8,195 nucleotides of DNA from Nitrososphaera sp. (GCA_025450475.1 JANWHJ010000040.1:1-8195), one strand, 5' to 3'. Counted from the first letter of the stretch, positions 1-6,485 are shown. Translations and numbers: made by a program. The notes: generated by a model from the letters alone, not told the origin.

Positions 1-56
1 CTTTCTACCGGCGGCGGAGAAGGCGTGATGGTGAGAGGATTACTTCACGGATTCGT

Positions 57-62
57 GAGGTG
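57..62 (+). promoter_or_regulatory. Shine-Dalgarno site of the ATPase gene
   Basis: GAGGTG matches the archaeal 16S rRNA 3' end and lies 6 nt ahead of the ATG at 69. This favours that ATG over the in-frame GTG at 60, which overlaps the site itself. Confidence 0.6.
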
Positions 63-68
63 CATATA

Positions 69-1706
69 ATGTATCCATATAAGCTAGACCGAAACCCGTA
101 CCCAAGCAGCCCGACTCCGACGCTCATTGACGCCAAGATCCTTGGCGGCAAGCGGCACAAGGATGCCAAGGCTGCGCTGTTGTCCTGCATTTCTGACCTT
201 TATTCAAAGATGGACGGTGGGAGAGCGACTGACAAGGACTTTCGCCTTGTCACCGTGATACAAGATGTCGGTTCCGGCAAGACACATCTTGCCCTCCACA
301 CAAAGGGGCTCAATGAAGTCTCTGAAAGAGCAGTAGTTTCGTACGTTGACCTGTCGCAGATATCGCCGCGCAGCATGCATAGCCTTTACAGCGCAATGCT
401 CGCGGGTTTCACAGACGACTATGCTGGCAGGTTGAGGCAGGCAGTAATAAAGCACCTCGAGGAAAAGGCCCAGCGCAACATTTCTAGCGCGAAAAAAATA
501 TTTAACTATGGCTTTATGGATTCGATTACCGGCAAGACGCTTGCAGACAAGGCCGCGCAATTGTTGCGCAATGAAATAGTGCCTAATTACGTGGCTATCA
601 CCGATACGCTTAGCAAGGAGTTTTCTCTAGTGGAAATAGCGATACTGAAGCTTGTAATAGAAGGCAAGTTCAGGGCTGATGCACAGAATGTTGCGACGCT
701 CGAAGACATTATCGCGAGCTTGGCGGCTCTTGCAAATCTAAACCTGAAGTTCCTCAACAGGATGACGCTCTTCCAAATAGACGAATTTGATGCGGACAAA
801 GAGTCTATGGAATTTGTCAAAGCAGTGATCAACGCACATCTGCCTGCGGCAACGCTCATGCTAATATTTACGCCGTCTTCATACGAGGACATACGCAGGT
901 CTAACGTCTCCGTGTTCGACAGGTTGGAAAAGGCGAACTTCAAGATTGACATCGCCGGCTCGAATACGCTCGAGGAGATTATGGACATTGTGCTCGAATA
1001 TATTCGGCACCACGACGCAACCGAGACATTTACTGAAGAACACGAGCGGGAGCTTGCAGCAAAAGTCAAAGTTATCTATGATGAGTTCTCTGACTTTCGT
1101 AACGTCCGTTCGATGCTCAACATATTCTACCACGCGACTGAAAACGCCGGCAAGCGCAACATTGAATCGGTGGACGAGCAGGCGATCGACGACACAATAA
1201 AAAACATCTACCCCGGCCTCAGGATCAGGGGTAGTGTTATGGATGTGCCAATCTCGGACTTCATAAAGATCAGACGCAATTGCAACGACATGTCGACGCT
1301 AGAGTTAGGAGTTAGAAGCGCCGTCAAAGACCTGGTCAACTACGCCCACGAAGTAGGAGTGGTGGCAAGACCCCATTCGACAGACGCCAAGGGAAATGGG
1401 ATAGACGTAATGTATAGCGACCCCTATGGGACCAAGGTGGCGGTTGCGGTCGTCATAAACAAGGATCATGCAAAAAGTTTTGAGCAGATATCAAACACTC
1501 TAAAGTCGACGGCCTTTGTAGACAAGCTGGTGATATTGACAAATGCCAACACCGCCGGCGGGACAAACGGGAGCACCCTTGTCAACATCGACCGGTGCAA
1601 GATGATAGATCTTATCTATTTCAGCAACAAGTACAAGAACAACGAGATGCAGCAAGACGATTCGCAACGTGCGATCCTTCTGGCAAAGTCGATAAGGCTT
1701 TGTTAG
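69..1706 (+). CDS. P-loop AAA/ORC1-like ATPase of unassigned role, with a possible nuclease-fold C-terminus
   Basis: The product is 545 residues from ATG 69; numbers below are from GTG 60, three residues more. It is probably a cytoplasmic ATPase. Walker A is QDVGSGKTH (68-76), with GSGKT intact but the usual first Gly replaced by Gln. Walker B is LFQIDEFD (237-244). A sensor-1-like strand follows at 266-272 (LMLIFTP), and an arginine-bearing helix at about 345-356 (DFRNVRSMLNIF) is placed like the sensor-2/lid region of Cdc6/ORC ATPases. Residues about 410-525 form a separate alpha/beta domain (GIDVMYSDPYGTKVAVAVV, then DKLVILTN). Its order resembles PD-(D/E)xK nucleases, but the second strand lacks the E-x-K pair, so it may be inactive. 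That fold call is inference. The frame is open to the left edge, so an upstream start cannot be excluded, but the Shine-Dalgarno site supports 69. A 146-residue gene follows after 63 nt. There is no signal peptide or membrane segment. The ATPase call is firm; the cellular role is unknown. Confidence 0.85.
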   Translation: MYPYKLDRNPYPSSPTPTLIDAKILGGKRHKDAKAALLSCISDLYSKMDGGRATDKDFRLVTVIQDVGSGKTHLALHTKGLNEVSERAVVSYVDLSQISPRSMHSLYSAMLAGFTDDYAGRLRQAVIKHLEEKAQRNISSAKKIFNYGFMDSITGKTLADKAAQLLRNEIVPNYVAITDTLSKEFSLVEIAILKLVIEGKFRADAQNVATLEDIIASLAALANLNLKFLNRMTLFQIDEFDADKESMEFVKAVINAHLPAATLMLIFTPSSYEDIRRSNVSVFDRLEKANFKIDIAGSNTLEEIMDIVLEYIRHHDATETFTEEHERELAAKVKVIYDEFSDFRNVRSMLNIFYHATENAGKRNIESVDEQAIDDTIKNIYPGLRIRGSVMDVPISDFIKIRRNCNDMSTLELGVRSAVKDLVNYAHEVGVVARPHSTDAKGNGIDVMYSDPYGTKVAVAVVINKDHAKSFEQISNTLKSTAFVDKLVILTNANTAGGTNGSTLVNIDRCKMIDLIYFSNKYKNNEMQQDDSQRAILLAKSIRLC

Positions 1707-1726
1707 CGTATAGGAACTGTTCATCG

Positions 1727-1741
1727 AATAAAAGATTATTT
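1727..1741 (+). promoter_or_regulatory. Possible TATA region ahead of the 146-residue gene
   Basis: The AT-rich run AATAAAAGATTATTT lies in the 63-nt gap after the ATPase gene, centred 30-40 bp before ATG 1770. A start site 25 bp downstream would give a leader of about 5-15 nt. No convincing Shine-Dalgarno site precedes the ATG. Read-through from the ATPase gene is equally possible. Confidence 0.3.
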
Positions 1742-1769
1742 CGCAGTGATTGTAACACAGAGTCGGAAA

Positions 1770-2210
1770 ATGCCCAAGAGAAACTTTAATACGCTTGAAG
1801 AGTTCAAGGCGAACCTCCATAGGGAGGGTGCCACCTTGGTTGAGTTTTCCGGTAGTAAGGTGCCTTGCATTCTGCTTGACCAGAAAAAATACGAAGGGAT
1901 GCTGCAAAGGGTGTACGGTAAGAGGGTAGGGGCCGATACCCTACTCAACATCTTCTACGATGGAAAAGATGTTTTTGTGGACGTGCAGATAAAGTTCCAT
2001 GACACAGACTTTGAGGAGAACTACTTGCTGTACGCGAATGATATGATCCAGTTCTTTGAGGCGCTCGCAGAAAGCGGCCTTATCTCACTTGCGCCCAGCT
2101 CGCAAGCCTACACCAATTCGCAGAATGTGTTCATGATCCAGCTCCCAAAAAAAGATGCCGCGGAAAAGGCACTCGAAATAATCAAGTCCAATGCAAAAAA
2201 ACACGGTTAA
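1770..2210 (+). CDS. Conserved-looking protein of unknown function, 146 aa
   Basis: I do not recognise this family. The product is a soluble alpha/beta protein beginning MPKRNFNTLEEFKANL and ending in a lysine-rich helix (KKDAAEKALEIIKSNAKKHG). It has no signal peptide, membrane helix, cysteine cluster or nucleotide-binding motif. The middle (VPCILLDQKKYEGMLQ, then a YDGKDVFVDVQIKF strand pair) reads as beta strands, followed by a helix rich in acidic and aromatic residues (YANDMIQFFEALAESG). ATG 1770 was chosen because the in-frame GTG at 1746 would add only eight unconvincing residues. Codon choice with C/G at third positions matches the neighbouring genes, so it is probably a native gene. 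It follows the ATPase on the same strand by 63 nt, which hints at a functional pair, but that is inference. Confidence 0.75.
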   Translation: MPKRNFNTLEEFKANLHREGATLVEFSGSKVPCILLDQKKYEGMLQRVYGKRVGADTLLNIFYDGKDVFVDVQIKFHDTDFEENYLLYANDMIQFFEALAESGLISLAPSSQAYTNSQNVFMIQLPKKDAAEKALEIIKSNAKKHG

Positions 2211-2214
2211 TAAC
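2207..2214 (+). promoter_or_regulatory. TATA box for the zinc microprotein gene
   Basis: TTAATAAC overlaps the TAA stop of the previous gene and is centred about 27 bp before ATG 2238. No Shine-Dalgarno site precedes that ATG, so this fits a leaderless transcript. Confidence 0.4.
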
Positions 2215-2237
2215 GAGCTCTGATCAATTCTTAGTAG

Positions 2238-2417
2238 ATGGTCAGCCGCAAAAGGCAGCCTGAAAAGAATGACGATCAGGTGGTGCCTCCTGAAATAGAC
2301 AGCCACTACCAGATGTACGGTAAGCACGCATGGGAGGTTGAGTACGGCGAGCGATGCCCAACTTGCAACAAGAGAATTGATGAATTTGGCTTTTGCGCCT
2401 GCGGCAGCAGCCAGTAA
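2238..2417 (+). CDS. 59-residue zinc-binding microprotein
   Basis: This small open frame encodes a highly charged N-terminal half (MVSRKRQPEKNDDQ), a short aromatic segment (YQMYGKHAWEVEYGE) and a C-terminal zinc-ribbon-like knuckle, CPTC-x9-CAC (Cys40, Cys43, Cys53, Cys55). The four cysteines in two close pairs could bind one zinc ion, as in the small zinc-finger proteins common in archaea that bind nucleic acid or partner proteins. It starts 27 nt after the 146-residue gene, apparently with its own TATA box and no leader. It is too short for many gene finders. The reading frame, acidic/basic balance and cysteine spacing make it a likely real gene. Its function is unknown. Confidence 0.65.
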   Translation: MVSRKRQPEKNDDQVVPPEIDSHYQMYGKHAWEVEYGERCPTCNKRIDEFGFCACGSSQ

Positions 2418-2454
2418 TATTCAGAAAATTGCAGTAGATCTAACATCAGATTAG

Positions 2455-2470
2455 AGGACTATTTTGTCCT
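2455..2470 (+). terminator. Short hairpin, possible terminator of the preceding genes
   Basis: AGGAC and GTCCT form a perfect 5-bp stem around the loop TATTTT, followed by GTTTATTT. It lies between the microprotein stop and the next promoter. The stem is short and archaeal termination depends mainly on T-tracts, so this is only a possibility. Confidence 0.2.
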
Positions 2471-2471
2471 G

Positions 2472-2479
2472 TTTATTTG
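2472..2479 (+). promoter_or_regulatory. TATA box 26 bp before ATG 2501
   Basis: TTTATTTG is centred about 25-26 bp upstream of ATG 2501, the spacing expected for a leaderless archaeal gene. It supports 2501 as the original start of the TGA-interrupted frame. Confidence 0.35.
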
Positions 2480-2500
2480 AAATGCCAAACAATTCCAGAT

Positions 2501-2674
2501 ATGAGCTGGACCATTATGTGAATAATATTCGGCTTAGTCATGCTTCTAATTCTGTTCCACCCTAGGCTCATGTTGCTCAAGAATGTGGGAGAGGCTGATA
2601 AAAAACGCGACTACGGTTCACTTAACACGGCTCCAAGAGAGGCAAAGACAAGGAAACAGAGCCGTAAGGAATAA
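2501..2674 (+). pseudogene. Small single-helix membrane protein gene interrupted by an in-frame TGA
   Basis: From ATG 2501 the frame reads MSWTIM, meets TGA at 2519-2521, then continues as IIFGLVMLLILF, a basic junction (HPRLMLLK) and a charged, lysine/arginine-rich tail ending at TAA 2672-2674. With the TGA read as an amino acid (TGG for Trp differs by one base), this is a 57-residue protein with one N-terminal membrane helix and a cytoplasmic basic tail, a common archaeal microprotein layout. As the sequence stands, translation from 2501 stops after six residues. The only later in-frame ATG is at 2540, which would give a 44-residue protein with a shortened helix. A TATA box sits at leaderless spacing before 2501. 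It is either a decaying gene, a sequencing or assembly error, or a gene now starting at 2540. Confidence 0.4.
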
Positions 2675-2676
2675 GG

Positions 2677-2781
2677 AGCAAGGCTAAAGAGGACCCACAG
2701 CAGGTGGAAGATTGGCTTGACAAGAAGCTCGACACAACTGATGTCGAAGTGATGATGAAGAATGCGACGGCCGGGATTTGA
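2677..2781 (+). pseudogene. Start-less coding-like stretch running into antisense of tRNA-Gly
   Basis: In the frame of position 2677 the sequence reads SKAKEDPQQVEDWLDKKLD and then TTDVEVMMKNATAGI, with a stop at 2779-2781 inside the tRNA gene on the other strand. The composition (acidic, Trp-Leu, Lys-rich) looks like a protein tail. No ATG begins it: the codon before Ser is AGG, one base from ATG, and a stop lies three codons further upstream at 2665. A GTG at 2704 could start a 25-residue peptide. It may be a decayed microgene or chance. Confidence 0.2.
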
Positions 2782-2837
2782 ACCCGGGTTACCAGATTGG
2801 CAATCTGATGTCCTAGACCAAACTGGACGACCGTCGC
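2763..2837 (-). tRNA. tRNA-Gly (anticodon GCC)
   Basis: The complementary strand folds into a complete cloverleaf. It has a 7-bp acceptor stem GCGACGG/CCGTCGC, a D stem GTCC/GGAC with an 11-nt loop containing GG, and an anticodon stem TCAGA/TCTGG. The anticodon loop is TTGCCAA, the variable loop is 4 nt, and the T arm is CCGGG-TTCAAAT-CCCGG with discriminator A. Anticodon GCC reads GGC/GGT glycine codons. There is no intron and CCA is not encoded. It lies downstream of the ~200-residue gene on the same strand, with its own TATA box. Confidence 0.95.
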
Positions 2838-2861
2838 ACGAAAACTATCGATACTGCATCG

Positions 2862-2871
2862 CTATTTAAAG
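2862..2871 (-). promoter_or_regulatory. TATA box of tRNA-Gly
   Basis: On the - strand this reads CTTTAAATAG, a near-ideal archaeal TATA box. It is centred about 29 bp upstream of the tRNA 5' end and lies in the gap between the tRNA and the preceding gene's stop. Confidence 0.7.
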
Positions 2872-2879
2872 AGTACGTG

Positions 2880-3485
2880 CTACGTCAGCAAAATTATCGT
2901 GGAATAGCCTCTGCTTTCGATAACATAGTCGCCCTCAACTTCTTCCGCTACTGCAGTTAGGGATATGAGGTCATACTTCTGGCAGTTCCTGGCATCGATG
3001 ATGATAAAGTCATTGAGAATGTCGGCGCCCTTCAAACTCTCTTTGCTCAGAGAATAATTCACTGGCGAGCTGGAGTTGACGAGCAGCAGTTGATCTTTCT
3101 GGTAATTACCGATTCTCACAAGGCGCCCGGGGCGCGGAGTTACCTGGATGTTCATCATTATTTCACCCACCGAATGTGTTGTATAGCGACTCATATTGTT
3201 CACAATGATATCGTACTTGAAGGGGTAGCCGGCGGTGCTCTCTGCCATCTTGTTCACACCGTCGTTCATTGCAATGTCGACCTTCTTGATAGTAATGCCA
3301 TGCTTGGTTATCCAATCGTTCGTCGTTTTTACGATGTTGTCTATCACTGCCTTTCTTCTAACGGTTTCCTGATCCCCTAGATTGTAACGGTCTACCCAGT
3401 CCATGTAGTCGCGGCTTATGTCGATGATGAACTCGGTACAAGTGTTCTGGTAGTCCTCGATGCTAGTGGCGCGCTCTGAACCCAT
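2880..3485 (-). CDS. Protein of unknown function, about 201 aa, after hemB
   Basis: I do not recognise this family. From ATG 3485 the product is 201 residues. An N-terminal helical part (SIEDYQNTCTEFIIDISRDY, then DWVDRYNLGDQETVRRKAVI) precedes a beta-rich C-terminal half with repeated hydrophobic strands (EIMMNIQVTPRPGRLVRIGN, DQLLLVNSSSPV, DFIIIDARN, GYSTIILLT). There is no membrane helix or catalytic signature. The C-terminal half could be a binding or packing domain. The frame stays open upstream through GTG 3500 and TTG 3503 (giving LVFAAD before the ATG) to a stop at about 3520. Either could be used if the transcript starts near 3500, as the TATA-like element suggests. It lies 51 nt after hemB on the same strand, but no link to tetrapyrrole synthesis is visible. 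The start is uncertain; the frame is well supported by codon use. Confidence 0.7.
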   Translation of the reverse strand: MGSERATSIEDYQNTCTEFIIDISRDYMDWVDRYNLGDQETVRRKAVIDNIVKTTNDWITKHGITIKKVDIAMNDGVNKMAESTAGYPFKYDIIVNNMSRYTTHSVGEIMMNIQVTPRPGRLVRIGNYQKDQLLLVNSSSPVNYSLSKESLKGADILNDFIIIDARNCQKYDLISLTAVAEEVEGDYVIESRGYSTIILLT

Positions 3486-3520
3486 GTCGGCGGCAAACAC
3501 CAAGATTGGTGCGGTAATCC

Positions 3521-3530
3521 ATCATAAAAA
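3521..3530 (-). promoter_or_regulatory. Possible TATA box for the gene after hemB
   Basis: The - strand reads TTTTTATGAT just after the hemB stop. A start site 25 bp on would fall near 3500, giving either a leaderless GTG/TTG start or a 15-nt leader to ATG 3485. It suggests the downstream gene can be transcribed apart from the hem operon. Confidence 0.35.
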
Positions 3531-3536
3531 TGTGAA

Positions 3537-4535
3537 CTACTTGGAAAGCAGCTGTGCCATCTTCTTCGCCTGATATGTTATGATCATGTCGGCTCCGGCG
3601 CGTTTGATCGAGGTGAGGAACTCGGTCATTACTGAGTTTTCGTCAATCCAGCCGTTCATTGCTGCTGCCTTTATCAACGCATACTCGCCGGAGACACTGT
3701 AGGCGCAAATTGGCAGGTTCGTTGTCTGCCGTGCTTTATATATGAGGTCAAGGTATGGGATTGCAGGCTTTATCATCACGATGTCGACTCCTTCGGCTAT
3801 GTCCATCTCTATTTCCCGCATCGCCTCCTTTGCGTTTGAGAATGGTAGTTGGTAGGTGCGCCTGTCACCAAAATCCGGCGCCGAGTGGGCAGCGTCGCGG
3901 AATGGTGCGTACAGCGGAGAGGCCTGCTTTACAGAATACCCCATTATGGACACGTCTGTAAACCCTGCGCCATCGAAGCCCCTACGTATTGCCTTCACCT
4001 GTCCGTCCATCATGGCAGACGGCGCCACAATGTCAGCCCCTGCTTTTGCATGGCTGATTGCCACCTTTGAAAGTGTATCGATGCTCCTATCGTTGTCTAT
4101 TCTCTTGTCGACAACGATCCCGCAGTGACCATGTGTCGTATACTGACATAAACAAACGTCTGTCACTAGCGCCACTCTGCTACCAAACTGCTTTCGTACA
4201 AGTTGTATCGACTTTTGCACAATGCCGTTCTCGTCAAACGCTGACGTCGCGTCCGCGTACTTGTGCGATGGCACGCCGAATAGTATTATCGCGTTGATGC
4301 CAAGGTCCATTATTCGGTCGACCTCGCCGGCAAGCCTGGAAAGAGGAAATCTTTGTATGTCGGGCATCGAGCTGATTTCTTCCGGCTTTTTCAGTCCCTC
4401 CTGCACAAACACTGGCGCTATCAAGTCCTTGGCTGAGAGGCGAGTCTCTTGCAAAAGGTCTCGCATTGCCGGGGTCGTCCTCAGACGCCTGAGCCTGACG
4501 TTTGGAAAAGCGTTACTGCTGTTGCTTTTCTTCAT
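3537..4535 (-). CDS. hemB: Porphobilinogen synthase (5-aminolevulinate dehydratase)
   Basis: This cytoplasmic enzyme condenses two 5-aminolevulinates into porphobilinogen, the first pyrrole of all tetrapyrroles. The 332 residues match the usual family length and a single TIM-barrel domain. The two active-site lysines are visible: Lys203 in GYSVKQASPLYAPFRDAA and Lys256 in MIKPAIPYLDLI. The loop DVCLCQYTTHGHCG holds Cys128, Cys130 and Cys138, the zinc-binding triad of the zinc-dependent class. APSAMMDGQVKAIR (171-184) and AYSVSGEYALIKAAA (278-292) are further family signatures. The N-terminus (FPNVRLRRLRTTPAMRDL) is the usual arm. ATG 4535 lies inside hemA, so the first 23 nt overlap the hemA end in another frame. 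There is no Shine-Dalgarno site, so initiation probably depends on ribosomes finishing hemA. Confidence 0.97.
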   Translation of the reverse strand: MKKSNSSNAFPNVRLRRLRTTPAMRDLLQETRLSAKDLIAPVFVQEGLKKPEEISSMPDIQRFPLSRLAGEVDRIMDLGINAIILFGVPSHKYADATSAFDENGIVQKSIQLVRKQFGSRVALVTDVCLCQYTTHGHCGIVVDKRIDNDRSIDTLSKVAISHAKAGADIVAPSAMMDGQVKAIRRGFDGAGFTDVSIMGYSVKQASPLYAPFRDAAHSAPDFGDRRTYQLPFSNAKEAMREIEMDIAEGVDIVMIKPAIPYLDLIYKARQTTNLPICAYSVSGEYALIKAAAMNGWIDENSVMTEFLTSIKRAGADMIITYQAKKMAQLLSK

Positions 4536-5832
4536 ACTTGAACAACTTGGCTACTATTTTCATGAGCTCTTCGCTCTGGCCTTCCTCTGTCTCCTTTCTC
4601 AGGTTGTTCATGGGAGTCGAAAGGACACCTTCAACTATGGCGTATGAAAGTTGCTCGACGACTTTGGCCTCTTCCGGCCCGAGTTTCTTGTCAAGCATCG
4701 ATAGAGTCTTTTTCAGTTCCCGCTCTCTTATCGCGTCGACGTTCTTGAACACTGACACGACGACCGGTTCGGCCTTCATCCTCTTCATCATCGCGTCGAC
4801 CGACTTCATTTCGTCATCGATCAACTTTTCCGCGGAATTGATCTCTTTCATTCGGGAGCGCATGTTCTTGCCGACGAGCTCGGCAATTTGATCCATGTTT
4901 ATGAGCTTCACGCCGTGGACGGTGGCGACCTTTTCGTCGACCGTCCTCGGGTTTGAAAGGTCAAAAATCATCATGCCTTCGCGTCTGTCCTTCATGGCGT
5001 TCTCTATCCTCTCAATAGTGATGAGGCGATAAGGGGCGACGGTGGCCGTGAAAACAAGGTCGACTTTGTGCAGCATTTCCAGCGCGCTGTCAAACGGAAT
5101 CGGGGTTCCTGCCACCGTCCCTGCAAAGGACTGCGCTCTTTCCGGGGCCCTGCTCGTGACCATGAAATCGACGTCGCGCTTTTTCAGCACCTTTGCGACT
5201 AGGCTTGCCGCTTCGCCCGTCCCTATTAGCATGATCGTCTTGCCTTTGAGCTCATCAAAGTATTCCTCTGCAAGGCTTACCGAGACTGATGCGATTGAAA
5301 CGTTACCTTTGTTAATGCCGGTGGCAGTCCTTACTCTGCCTCCGACCTTGAGCGCCCTGTCAAATATCAGAGAGAGGTTTTCACCTGCGTACCTGCCAGA
5401 GCGGGAGAATTCCACAGCGCGCCTAATTTGACCAAGGATCTGGTCCTCGCCCACCACCAGAGAGTCTAGTCCTGATGCCAGCTTCATCAAGTGAATCACT
5501 GCATCTCTGCCCCTGCTCAGCTCGATGTTTGCAATGTCCTTTTCCAGCAGCCCCACCGACGATGCCCACTCCTCCAATAACTTACGTTCATCCGGGTCTT
5601 CGGCAGCTGCAAACACCTCTACCCTGTTGCAAGTCTGCAAGATCAGGCATTCGTCAAAGCCCGCCTTTTCTAGGAAAGCCTTGTGCGCATCATGGATATC
5701 CTTGAAAGTAAATTTTTCGAGTAAATGAATAGGCGCGTTCCGGTAGGTTACGCGCGCGTTGACAACATGAAGTGGCGCGACTGCTGGCGCCGTCTTTATC
5801 GCTGCAGTTATTTTGTGCTTTTCCTTACCCAT
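4513..5832 (-). CDS. hemA: Glutamyl-tRNA reductase
   Basis: The enzyme reduces glutamate carried on tRNA-Glu to glutamate-1-semialdehyde with NADPH, the first committed step of the C5 route to 5-aminolevulinate. The 439 residues show the three expected parts. The catalytic domain has the nucleophile Cys68 in LILQTCNRVEVF and the signature IHLMKLASGLDSLVVGED (113-130), including His114. The NADPH-binding Rossmann domain starts at about 198 (KTIMLIGTGEAASLVAKVL). The C-terminal helical dimerisation domain covers about 325-435. The first ~20 residues (MGKEKHKITAAIKTAPAVAP) are an extension before the core begins at LHVVNARVTYRNAP. ATG 5832 overlaps the sirC end by 25 nt, and the hemA end overlaps hemB by 23 nt, so translation is probably coupled. 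The partner aminomutase gene hemL is not in the window. Confidence 0.97.
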   Translation of the reverse strand: MGKEKHKITAAIKTAPAVAPLHVVNARVTYRNAPIHLLEKFTFKDIHDAHKAFLEKAGFDECLILQTCNRVEVFAAAEDPDERKLLEEWASSVGLLEKDIANIELSRGRDAVIHLMKLASGLDSLVVGEDQILGQIRRAVEFSRSGRYAGENLSLIFDRALKVGGRVRTATGINKGNVSIASVSVSLAEEYFDELKGKTIMLIGTGEAASLVAKVLKKRDVDFMVTSRAPERAQSFAGTVAGTPIPFDSALEMLHKVDLVFTATVAPYRLITIERIENAMKDRREGMMIFDLSNPRTVDEKVATVHGVKLINMDQIAELVGKNMRSRMKEINSAEKLIDDEMKSVDAMMKRMKAEPVVVSVFKNVDAIRERELKKTLSMLDKKLGPEEAKVVEQLSYAIVEGVLSTPMNNLRKETEEGQSEELMKIVAKLFKYEEKQQQ

Positions 5833-6479
5833 TTTTGCAACAGCTCAAGCGTCGCGCTTTTAGCATCTTCAATCTTATCTTCCTTAATAAGGTTCTGGAT
5901 ATGCCTGTCAGCTACTAGCGAATAAAGAAATTCCTTGCGATCGCCTACCGTCTTGATCTTTGGTCTTGCGGCCTGCCTAGCGAACTCTTGCAGCTTTGCG
6001 TTTTCAATGTCCGTTTTCTTTATTATCCTGCGCAGCACCCGCTCAGCCTTAATGCGTACCTTGCGGGCCATAATGGGGCTCTTGCCCGAAGTAGAGATCG
6101 CGACTTGCATCACGCCTTCGATGTTGACGATTGAAGCGTAGGAGAAGTCACTTACCGCCGGGTCGTCAGCGGCGTAGACAAACGCGCCCATAGAACGGCC
6201 CTTTTCAACGATCTTGCGGTTGAGCTCACGGTCATTGGTTGCCGCAAGCACCAAAAACGCATTACCGTAATCGCCAACAATGTTGGCGTTGTCGAGTTTT
6301 GCCTTGACAAGCTCGATCTTGCCAAGCGCCGCCTGATCCGTCAAGTAGCGGTTCATTCTGTTGCTGATAACTGTTATCCTACACTCTTGTCCGAGCAGGC
6401 CACGCACCTTTCTAACACCTTCCGTTCCACCGCCTATGACTATGGCACGCTTGCCCTTGACGTTCAGGTCAACAATCAA
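5808..6479 (-). CDS. sirC: Precorrin-2 dehydrogenase (SirC / CysG N-domain / Met8 family)
   Basis: This enzyme oxidises precorrin-2 to sirohydrochlorin with NAD+; some relatives also insert iron. Sirohydrochlorin feeds siroheme, siroheme-derived heme and cobalamin. The 223-residue protein has a Rossmann domain (RAIVIGGGTEGVRKVRGLL, 11-29), an AATND motif (79-83) and the active-site region VYAADDPAVSDFSYASIV (101-118). Asp105 or Asp106 corresponds to the essential aspartate of the family. The ISTSGKSPIMARKVR strand-helix (128-142) and a helical dimerisation tail follow. No methyltransferase domain is fused, unlike enterobacterial CysG. The start is TTG 6479: a stop (TGA) lies directly before it, the protein then begins MIVDLNVKGKRAIV as expected, and GGTG sits 6 nt upstream. 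The end overlaps hemA. Whether it also has ferrochelatase activity cannot be read from the sequence. Confidence 0.9.
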   Translation of the reverse strand: MIVDLNVKGKRAIVIGGGTEGVRKVRGLLGQECRITVISNRMNRYLTDQAALGKIELVKAKLDNANIVGDYGNAFLVLAATNDRELNRKIVEKGRSMGAFVYAADDPAVSDFSYASIVNIEGVMQVAISTSGKSPIMARKVRIKAERVLRRIIKKTDIENAKLQEFARQAARPKIKTVGDRKEFLYSLVADRHIQNLIKEDKIEDAKSATLELLQKWVRKSTK

Positions 6480-6485
6480 TCATAA

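Noticed and set aside
204..560. 118-codon frame on the - strand
   Set aside because: It lies wholly inside the ATPase gene on the other strand, has low-quality composition and no start signal.
2763..2837. tRNA-Ala or tRNA with an intron
   Set aside because: The anticodon loop TTGCCAA sets the anticodon as GCC (glycine), and the loop is a standard 7 nt with no insertion.
4222..4891. Two long + strand frames (141 and 129 codons) opposite hemB and hemA
   Set aside because: They are antisense to hemB and hemA, which have clear catalytic motifs. The Ser-rich translations are typical shadows of well-coded genes.
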